From Candidatus Sifarchaeum subterraneum (lineage in GTDB: Archaea > Asgardarchaeota > Sifarchaeia > Sifarchaeales > Sifarchaeaceae), in NCBI GenBank assembly GCA_016292335.1, contig JAECRX010000199.1, positions 1 to 11,388 on the forward strand: a stretch of DNA of 11,388 nucleotides. The letters are read 5' to 3'. Below are positions 6,658 to 11,388 of the stretch, piece by piece. Both the position numbers and the translations under genes were made by a program. Below the pieces are notes generated by a model. That model worked only from the letters and a program-made list of their open reading frames with translations. It made no database searches and was not told where the DNA came from. Positions within the stretch are counted from its first letter, which is position 1, and every line of letters starts with the position of its first letter.

Positions 6658-6668
6658 CCTCTATATAC
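6658..6668 (+). promoter_or_regulatory. TATA-like box for the small membrane protein gene
   Basis: CTATATAC (6661-6668) would place a start near 6690 and give a leader of about 47 bases before the ATG at 6737. Confidence 0.4.
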
Positions 6669-6736
6669 ATGTTGAATAGCTTTCGTGGATTTTGGGCTCC
6701 ATAATGTAAATTAAGAGAGGACGAATAGGTGAAGAT

Positions 6737-6931
6737 ATGAAACCGCAGAGTTTTCTGATAGTGGGTGGAGGCTGCATTATTATAAGCATCTTGCTCATGA
6801 TCTTCCTAGGACAAACTTTTTGGATTCAATTGTATCCGTATACACCTTTTGTACCGCTCTTCTTCTATGGATTTGCCATTTTTCTATTGCTCTTAGGATT
6901 AAGATTCATAACAAAAGGATTGAGCGCCTAA
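6737..6931 (+). CDS. Small two-helix membrane protein, unknown function
   Basis: I do not recognise this 64-aa protein. It has two hydrophobic helices, about residues 6-25 (rich in Ile, Leu and Gly) and 39-57 (Phe/Leu-rich), joined by a short loop with Trp, Tyr and three Pro. The N-terminus carries one Lys and the C-terminal end Arg and Lys, so a hairpin with both ends in the cytoplasm is plausible. The gene is credible despite its size because AGGTGA stands four bases before the ATG and a TATA-like box lies upstream. Such two-helix proteins are common in archaea and say little about role. It is divergent from the Nudix gene and convergent with the secreted protein gene; no operon partner is present. 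Confidence 0.72.
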   Translation: MKPQSFLIVGGGCIIISILLMIFLGQTFWIQLYPYTPFVPLFFYGFAIFLLLLGLRFITKGLSA

Positions 6932-7027
6932 CCACTAATAAACAAATCTAGAAGATCACTTTAAGAAAAAAGTAAAGAAAGAAGACAAAACTTCTCCAGA
7001 GTGACTCAGGTAGAATTACAGTGTATC

Positions 7028-7054
7028 ATCTGTATCTAGAGATATGCATCAGAT
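7028..7054. repeat. Inverted repeat with one-sided bulge
   Basis: ATCTG-TATCT, two bases, then AGATA, five unpaired bases and CAGAT form a ten-base-pair interrupted stem in the 248-base convergent spacer 6932-7179. No gene is otherwise seen in that spacer. Confidence 0.35.
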
Positions 7055-7150
7055 AAGATCGGTATTAGAGACCAGAAAATAATACAATATGTTTTTGGGT
7101 TATATGAGCTGCCTCCAGCCATCGGCAATATCCCTACACATTGAAAAATA

Positions 7151-7182
7151 AAAAAAAGAGTTGGGATAGTATTCTCATACTA
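7151..7182 (-). terminator. Hairpin plus T-tract terminator of the secreted protein gene
   Basis: On the minus strand TAGTAT, a four-base loop and ATACTA form a perfect six-base hairpin that includes the stop codon, followed after about eight bases by eight T. This is the clearest terminator in the window. Confidence 0.6.
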
Positions 7183-8400
7183 AACTAATTGCCAGTAAAT
7201 ATCTATTTCATAATCCCAATTACCATCCAATTTTATCTCTACATGCGTTTTGTAAGTTGGTGTCCCAACAGTATCTGCGATTGCCCCAAGCAAACCTCTG
7301 TCTAATGTTGTAGAAAACTCTACTTTTGTACCCGCTGGAATAACACCGCCAGATAGCTCATATTCTGACACTTGAGTATTAAGTGTCGTCGTTGTTATTT
7401 CCACTTTATCTATTTCTATATCAGCACTGCCTGTATTCTCTATAACTACAACCAAATCGACAGAATCTCCACTAATTTTTACAGGATTATCCTCTGAACT
7501 GCCTGATGCGTCTTGTCCATTGATCGTTGTTGATATTCTGAGATTTCTTTCCATTTGATCTTCCTCTGCTGTTTCATTATCCGTTTCGCTGTCATTGTCC
7601 TCATCGTCTTCACTGTCATCCGCATCGTCCGTATTATTGCCAAAATCCTCTAAATGATCTTCCGCATCCTCTGCTCTTTCTATCGCATCTATGGCTTTCT
7701 CATAGGCTTGCTTATAATGACCTTTATCGTATTGATCTTTTGCGTTTCTTAAATTATTCTTTGCTGAGGTCAGTTTTCCTTTTGCGCCGTTGATTGCACC
7801 TGAGTCATAATTACCACTTTTTTCTGCGTCCTCTATCATGTCCTGTATATCATCAATTTTTTCTGTAGCTTCCGTTATTTTTTCCTCTGCTTTCGCTTTC
7901 AACTGGTCATCTTTGTCATCATCACCAGTATTATCTCCTGTTTCCTTATCTTTTAATATTTCAATTGCTTCTTCACAGTATTCTATGGCCTCTTCTGCTT
8001 TTTCATAAGCGTCATCATAAGCTCCTTCGTCAAATTTCTCTTGTGCATCTTCAAGTTTAACCTTCGCAGCTCCCAGTTTGGCCTTTGCATCTTCTATTGC
8101 GTCTTCGCTGTAAGCTCCGCTTTTTTCTTTGTCCTCTATCATGGTCGATACATCATCAATTTTTTCTGCAGCTTTCGCTATTCTTTCCTCTGCTTTCGCT
8201 TTCAACTGGTCATCATTGTCCTCATCTTTGCCATCGTCATCATCACCACCGTTGCGCATGACAGAAATAGGCTTAACTACTCCATCGTTATTATTTTCAT
8301 CGTTGGGCATGAAATATATAGGCTCTGCAACACAAAAACCAATAGTCAAGACAAATATGAGAAATATCACGCCGAAAGCAGAATATGATGTTCCTCTCAA
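7180..8400 (-). CDS. Secreted acidic cell-surface protein with duplicated helical module and C-terminal beta domain
   Basis: The 406-aa product has a signal peptide (Arg2, hydrophobic core 9-22, likely cleavage near Ala25), so it is exported. After an Asn/Asp-rich stretch come two copies of a three-helix Lys/Glu/Ala-rich module (residues 64-149 and 165-250, offset exactly 101), each with a GxYxxA(Y/I) turn and an AYEKAxxAIE helix. Very acidic Asp-rich linkers separate the parts (50-64, 155-165, 253-283). Residues 286-406 look like a beta-sandwich of the kind found in archaeal surface proteins, with an ENTGSADIEIDKVEI strand pair typical of CARDB-like domains. No C-terminal anchor or sorting motif is seen. 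The start is TTG with no ribosome site; a TATA-like box about 25 bases upstream suggests a leaderless or nearly leaderless transcript. Starting later, at GTG codon 11, would shorten the signal peptide. Exact role unknown. Confidence 0.8.
   Translation of the reverse strand: MRGTSYSAFGVIFLIFVLTIGFCVAEPIYFMPNDENNNDGVVKPISVMRNGGDDDDGKDEDNDDQLKAKAEERIAKAAEKIDDVSTMIEDKEKSGAYSEDAIEDAKAKLGAAKVKLEDAQEKFDEGAYDDAYEKAEEAIEYCEEAIEILKDKETGDNTGDDDKDDQLKAKAEEKITEATEKIDDIQDMIEDAEKSGNYDSGAINGAKGKLTSAKNNLRNAKDQYDKGHYKQAYEKAIDAIERAEDAEDHLEDFGNNTDDADDSEDDEDNDSETDNETAEEDQMERNLRISTTINGQDASGSSEDNPVKISGDSVDLVVVIENTGSADIEIDKVEITTTTLNTQVSEYELSGGVIPAGTKVEFSTTLDRGLLGAIADTVGTPTYKTHVEIKLDGNWDYEIDIYWQLV
7651..8211 (-). repeat. 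Tandem duplication with 303-base period inside the secreted protein gene
   Basis: Two copies of about 258 bases (7954-8211 and 7651-7908) lie 303 bases apart. Their beginnings share an almost unbroken block of about 30 identical bases (7881-7911 and 8184-8214), so part of the duplication is recent or kept alike by conversion, while the rest has diverged. Confidence 0.75.
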
Positions 8401-8420
8401 CAGCCATCACACTTTTTTTT

Positions 8421-8432
8421 ATTTTATATTTT
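8421..8432 (-). promoter_or_regulatory. TATA-like box of the secreted protein gene
   Basis: AATATAAAAT on the minus strand is centred near 8427. The usual 25-base distance puts the start near 8402, next to the TTG at 8400, which would explain the missing ribosome site. Confidence 0.4.
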
Positions 8433-8612
8433 TTAATTCTGATTTTTTCCTATTCTGTAGATTTATAGTCTTTTAACTCATTCTTATTTATTTATAGGAT
8501 CAATCTAGTGATTGAAACATACCAGATTTTAATACTATTTTTTTGGCAGAATGAAAAAGGTTATTATATACCTGTAAAGTATTATTTTTTTCTATATTCT
8601 CCCTGTTCATTA
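8433..8612. other. Very AT-rich spacer, no gene seen
   Basis: T-rich runs (8539-8545, 8585-8591) and TATA-like stretches dominate. The only frames are a few codons long. Together with 8755-8942, where an open frame running into the antisense of the marker 14 gene looks accidental, this forms a gene-poor divergent region. Confidence 0.45.
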
Positions 8613-8614
8613 AA

Positions 8615-8622
8615 CTATATAA
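8615..8622 (+). promoter_or_regulatory. TATA box with predicted leaderless start
   Basis: CTATATAA is a good archaeal TATA box; 25 bases from its centre is about 8643, four bases before the ATG at 8647. Confidence 0.45.
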
Positions 8623-8646
8623 GTCTTACTTTTCTTAGATAAACAT

Positions 8647-8754
8647 ATGCTTATTTATGAGCGTGATGTAAGAAGAAGAGTAATTCAACCTTTACCTACA
8701 CAAATATCTGCCATAAAAGATGAAATTGAAGGATTTTCTCAAAATAGATATTAG
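8647..8754 (+). CDS. Possible leaderless small ORF, 35 aa
   Basis: The ORF encodes 35 residues with a Tyr-Glu-Arg-Asp-Val-Arg-Arg-Arg start and an amphipathic, charged remainder ending in Asn-Arg-Tyr. I do not recognise it. Its composition is less AT-rich and more charged than the surroundings, and the TATA box upstream fits leaderless translation. It could equally be the surviving N-terminus of a decayed gene, since the next frame (from GTG at 8754) opens immediately after the stop but has background composition. Confidence 0.3.
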   Translation: MLIYERDVRRRVIQPLPTQISAIKDEIEGFSQNRY

Positions 8755-8916
8755 TGTATATTACAAACTACCAATTTTCTTCCAACATAGTTCAATATTT
8801 TCATATATCTTTTAGATATGTATCTATCTCAGATTATTATAATTTCCTAGGAAATGAAAAAGGGAGAGATGTAACCCTATATTTTAGTTCTTTAACAATT
8901 CCGCATGAAAATCACT

Positions 8917-8927
8917 TAAAAATAAAA
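8917..8927 (-). terminator. T-rich terminator after the marker 14 gene
   Basis: TTTTATTTTT on the minus strand begins about 16 bases after the stop codon, suitable as an archaeal T-tract terminator for the mtrH-cofE-marker 14 transcript. Confidence 0.45.
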
Positions 8928-8942
8928 CTATCACGTTATTCT

Positions 8943-10367
8943 TTAAATCCTACATTTTCTAAGCTTTAACACACACGATCCACCTTTACGCCCACCTACA
9001 GGGGTTTTTGGTGTGCCAAGTAAATTGAGACATCGAGCAGCCATGGCAGCACCATGCGCTAAACCGTCTTCTTGAAATATAATTTCTTCATTCTTCAAAT
9101 CCAATTCTCTTAGAAGGTTGACGAGAAATTCAGGTTTTTTACCAGTTATTCCAGCTCGACCAGTAATACCAACAGAGGTTTCGTTGAAAATTAAGTCTTC
9201 ATCAATAGCAACTTCGATTAGCTTCATTGCGAGTTTTGCACATATAAAATCAATGAGCAAATGTAAAGCTTCTTTTCCGAATTCCTCAAAAAACTCTTTT
9301 CCAAGCTCACCTAATTTTGATAAATTAGTGCCATTTATTCCAGCATCACAACCAATTAATGTGACTTTGGCTTTTTTTGCAGCTTTTGTATTGACAGGAA
9401 CCATCCCAATTCTTTTTCTTTCTACAGGGACTTTTCCAACATAAAGATATTCAAAAATATTTTCAGAAAAATCCTCAATAACATGAATGTCCACATTTTT
9501 TGGATGTACATCCTTTATTGGAGCATCTAAAACGCATCCGAAATTTTTATCGACAAGATCTGTACCTCGAATTAATGCATCCGGAATAGCTCCAGCTAGT
9601 CCACAGAAACTGCCTATGGTTTTTGCAAAAGGGATTTCATCGTTTGTGATACGTCCAGCTAATGTTGTTCCAAAATCAAGAGTTAAAACAGGATTTCTAA
9701 AATCGATACCTGATGAGATAGCCGCAGCCTTTATCCCAGCTGTTACAAGCTCACCCTCCATTTCGTTAGCCACAATTTCAGTTCTGGCGGGTGGACGGAC
9801 AGCTGCAATAGCTCCTTCAAAATAGTAATTATCCAATTTTGAATATTTAGACAAATGATTTGAGAGATCTTTGTTTGATAAAGCCGCCATCATCTTGCGA
9901 GCTGGAATTTTTGCAGCAAGACATCCATTCGCTAAGGCTTTAATCATCATGTCAACTTCAGCAGGCTCAGTAAAACCAGCGGTCACACCAGTAGATCGCA
10001 CGACAAAATCCAGGTCTGCAATATCTATTCGTGCCTCTTCGATTGATTTCAATAAAGTATCTTTTACGATTTCTTCGACCGCTTTACCAGTTAGTTTTAG
10101 ACCAGTAACAGTTTCTCCAATTACATCATTTGAGTAACCGTAGATTCTAGTTTCTCTCGTCATGCGTATTATCTTGTTAAGTAAGTAAGTCTTGCCTGAG
10201 TCAAGATTTGTAGCCGTTAAAATGCACTTAGTTGTTGTATTTCCCAATTCAAAAGAGGCACATATAAAATGAGGCTTGATTTTTACACTGACCGGACCGA
10301 TATACACACTTTTTATCATTCGTGGTTTAGGTCCGTTGGCTGACCGCGTTCTTTGCATAAAAGACAT
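8943..10367 (-). CDS. mmp14: Methanogenesis marker protein 14 family, ASKHA-type ATPase
   Basis: The 474-aa product matches the methanogenesis marker 14 family, whose biochemical role is unproven. It has an actin-fold (ASKHA) nucleotide site: phosphate 1 motif Glu40-Leu-Gly-Asn-Thr-Thr-Thr-Lys47, phosphate 2 motif Leu230-Asp-Phe-Gly-Thr-Thr235 and an adenosine-type glycine motif at Gly400-Gly409. Family blocks such as FVVRSTGV (121-128), IVANEMEGEL (198-207) and GAIPDALIRGT (259-269) are intact. The family tail usually starts close to residue 30, so this protein has about 30 extra basic N-terminal residues; ATG codons 4 and 17 are other possible starts. It begins 12 bases after the cofE-like stop and is surely cotranscribed with it, and mtrH is next upstream. 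By analogy with RACo/RamA-type ATPases, it may reactivate an oxidised corrinoid used by MtrH; that is inference. Confidence 0.85.
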   Translation of the reverse strand: MSFMQRTRSANGPKPRMIKSVYIGPVSVKIKPHFICASFELGNTTTKCILTATNLDSGKTYLLNKIIRMTRETRIYGYSNDVIGETVTGLKLTGKAVEEIVKDTLLKSIEEARIDIADLDFVVRSTGVTAGFTEPAEVDMMIKALANGCLAAKIPARKMMAALSNKDLSNHLSKYSKLDNYYFEGAIAAVRPPARTEIVANEMEGELVTAGIKAAAISSGIDFRNPVLTLDFGTTLAGRITNDEIPFAKTIGSFCGLAGAIPDALIRGTDLVDKNFGCVLDAPIKDVHPKNVDIHVIEDFSENIFEYLYVGKVPVERKRIGMVPVNTKAAKKAKVTLIGCDAGINGTNLSKLGELGKEFFEEFGKEALHLLIDFICAKLAMKLIEVAIDEDLIFNETSVGITGRAGITGKKPEFLVNLLRELDLKNEEIIFQEDGLAHGAAMAARCLNLLGTPKTPVGGRKGGSCVLKLRKCRI

Positions 10368-10379
10368 TCCAAAAATCTG

Positions 10380-11159
10380 TCATATAGGAGAGAGTTTTTC
10401 TCTAAGGGCACCAATATACATACATTCTTCTGGCGAAATAAACATGAGATCGGAGGATATAAATTCTTCTGTCATCTCAACTTGAGCCCCTTGAATCAAT
10501 ACGATGGGAATTTTCTCATCTGTTTCGCCCATGATAAAATTAGCAGCACAAGAAAGATTATCGGCAAGAGCTCTCCTTGTGAATTTCAATGGATAACCAA
10601 AAATGTCTTCATGTCCTCTTTCGTCCACAACAGGATAAAATCCAGCAACTCCAATGGCGAGGCCAATGTTTCCCAATCGTAATGGTTGTGTCCTACTGTC
10701 AACAATTATTATTCCAATTTTCTTTCCAATTTTTTCTTTGAGTTTCTTCCTAATTTCAAAAGCAGTTTTTGCTGGATTGGATGGTAAAAGTATAGCATAT
10801 CCACGTGGAACGTTACTTACATCTATTCCAGCATTCGCTTGCAAAATATTGTCCTTTAATGTGAGTAAGGCCCCATATACTCCTCCATAAATTTTGTCAG
10901 CTTCTTCTAAGACCAATTCAACGAATTGTGGTGTTGATCCGGTCACTTTTGCCAGTTTTATAGCCTTTTCAGTGGGTGAAATTTTTTCTAAATCAACTAA
11001 CCTGTTTTCGCAAATTGACACGATTTTTGAGGAGATCACCAAAATATCACCGTCTTGAAGCTTTAAATCATTCTGCTGTAATGCTTCAAGAATCACCTCA
11101 ATAATGTCATCATTTGCCTTCACAACTCGTGTTTTTAAGCCATGGAGAACGATTGGCAT
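10380..11159 (-). CDS. cofE: CofE-family F420-0:gamma-glutamyl ligase (variant motif)
   Basis: The 259-aa product belongs to the CofE family, which adds L-glutamates to coenzyme F420-0 using GTP and a divalent metal; length is typical (about 250). Family blocks, numbered from this start: GDILVISSKIVS (37-48), ENRLVDL (51-57), NAGIDVSNV (109-117), a central DSRTQPLRLGNIG (154-166), GVAG with Asp179 and Gly182, and a late MGE...IP block (210-219). The central motif differs from the Asp-x-x-Gly-Arg-x-x-Arg-x-Gly form I recall for characterised enzymes: Gly-Arg is replaced by Thr-Gln. So it may be a CofE paralogue with another amide-forming role. The ATG at 11159 is chosen over the adjacent TTG because GGAGG (11167-11171) lies seven bases before it. 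The next gene starts 12 bases after the stop; mtrH ends 69 bases upstream, with a T-tract and small hairpin between. Confidence 0.83.
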   Translation of the reverse strand: MPIVLHGLKTRVVKANDDIIEVILEALQQNDLKLQDGDILVISSKIVSICENRLVDLEKISPTEKAIKLAKVTGSTPQFVELVLEEADKIYGGVYGALLTLKDNILQANAGIDVSNVPRGYAILLPSNPAKTAFEIRKKLKEKIGKKIGIIIVDSRTQPLRLGNIGLAIGVAGFYPVVDERGHEDIFGYPLKFTRRALADNLSCAANFIMGETDEKIPIVLIQGAQVEMTEEFISSDLMFISPEECMYIGALREKLSPI

Positions 11160-11166
11160 CAAATTT

Positions 11167-11171
11167 CCTCC
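11167..11171 (-). promoter_or_regulatory. Shine-Dalgarno site of the cofE-like gene
   Basis: GGAGG on the minus strand, seven bases before the ATG at 11159, decides this start over TTG at 11162. A six-base inverted repeat (TTGAAA 11179-11184, TTTCAA 11193-11198) lies just upstream. Confidence 0.65.
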
Positions 11172-11228
11172 ATTTATCTTGAAAGGAGATCATTTCAAAA
11201 GAAAAAATTCTCGGGGTGAATTACTAAT

Positions 11229-11388
11229 TTAAACTAATCGCTTGAGGGGATGGTTTTCAGGAATAGAAATACCTAACTCCTTTGAAACGGATTCAGCAAT
11301 AAAACAGTCTACCATTGCAGTTATTGGAAAAACAAAGGCGCATTTTCGATGGGTCCATAAAGAATAAAATCAGACCCGCACATTTGGA
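11229..11388 (-). CDS. mtrH: MtrH (tetrahydromethanopterin S-methyltransferase subunit H) C-terminus, partial, with apparent frameshift
   Basis: Only the last ~50 codons are inside the window; the gene continues beyond the right edge. MtrH transfers the methyl group between methyl-H4MPT and the corrinoid of MtrA or a related protein. From the edge one frame reads Cys-Gly-Ser-Asp-Phe-Ile-Leu-Tyr-Gly-Pro-Ile-Glu-Asn-Ala-Pro, a hallmark of the MtrH C-terminus, then hits TAA at 11321-11323. The next frame (minus one) continues exactly where expected with Val-Phe-Pro-Ile-Thr-Ala-Met-Val-Asp and ends HPLKRLV before TAA at 11229-11231. One base appears to be missing in the T-rich stretch around 11328-11338 of the plus-strand numbering. 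Either a homopolymer sequencing error or a real mutation explains it. The cofE-like gene follows 69 bases downstream on the same strand. Confidence 0.72.

Larger units (their letters stand above)
6431..6736. other. Divergent spacer between Nudix and small membrane protein genes
   Basis: This 306-base spacer holds a TATA element readable in both directions (6508-6521), a set of inverted repeats (6537-6649) and a second plus-strand TATA-like box (6661-6668). A 63-codon minus-strand frame runs through it, but has no ribosome site and its composition follows the AT-rich background. Confidence 0.5.

Noticed and set aside
6479..6670. 63-codon minus-strand frame in the spacer before the membrane protein gene
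   Set aside because: No ribosome site, background base composition, and it overlaps promoter elements and inverted repeats.
8041..8476. Two overlapping plus-strand frames of 115 codons
   Set aside because: They are the antisense of the Asp/Glu/Lys/Ala-rich secreted protein, whose biased codons keep the other strand open.
8754..8969. 71-codon plus-strand frame starting at GTG
   Set aside because: Low-complexity Tyr/Phe/Ser-rich product, no ribosome site, and it runs antisense into the end of the marker 14 gene.
9118..10890. Several plus-strand frames opposite the marker 14 and cofE-like genes
   Set aside because: Ser/Pro/Ile-rich shadows of well-supported minus-strand genes.
11325..11341. 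Programmed minus-one frameshifting in mtrH
   Set aside because: The bases at the joint do not form a usual slippery heptamer, and MtrH is not known to need recoding; a missing base is simpler.
1..11388. CRISPR arrays, tRNA or rRNA genes, insertion sequences
   Set aside because: No regularly spaced direct repeats, cloverleaf-like segments, transposase-like frames or long terminal inverted repeats were seen.

Overview
This AT-rich archaeal window most likely comes from an Asgard archaeon, in or near a lineage with tetrahydromethanopterin (H4MPT) C1 chemistry. Archaeal signs are TATA-like promoters about 25 nt ahead of start regions, oligo-T terminators, and archaeal-type genes: MptD, a CofE-family protein, methanogenesis marker 14 and the MtrH C-terminus. 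The Asgard assignment rests on a profilin-like protein, a long SHOCT-like/coiled-coil/PRC-barrel-like protein and a 12-repeat toroid-type protein resembling the proteasome/cyclosome (PC) repeats of eukaryotic Rpn1/Rpn2. All assignments are by reading; no searches were run.

Left part (1-3570): the C-terminal half of an APC-superfamily permease (+, cut by the left edge), a 372-bp AT-rich spacer, mptD (-), then divergently a 564-aa coiled-coil protein (+) starting at TTG. Middle (3571-6931): a profilin-like gene (-) with a clear TATA box and Shine-Dalgarno, a possible 58-aa Cys/Trp-containing small gene (+), the PC/HEAT-type repeat protein (-), a Nudix hydrolase just upstream of it (-), a spacer with nested inverted repeats and a symmetric TATA element, and a 64-aa two-helix membrane protein (+). 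Right part (6932-11388): a secreted acidic protein (-) with a duplicated 101-residue helical module, a promoter-bearing spacer with a possible leaderless 35-aa ORF (+), and a same-strand cluster (-) transcribed mtrH, then cofE-like, then marker 14.

The right-hand cluster is the best functional unit. MtrH moves methyl groups between H4MPT and a corrinoid; marker 14 has actin-fold (ASKHA) ATPase motifs like those of corrinoid-reactivating ATPases; the CofE-like protein belongs to the F420-0 glutamyl ligase family but lacks the usual GR residues in one motif. MptD at the left makes a pterin intermediate of H4MPT, so the window carries both a cofactor-synthesis gene and a gene using that cofactor. 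The mtrH reading frame breaks by one base near 11328-11338; this is either a homopolymer error or a real lesion. The most unusual gene is the PC-repeat protein: twelve units, eleven spacings of which ten are exactly 35 residues, and a hydrophobic Trp-rich tail.
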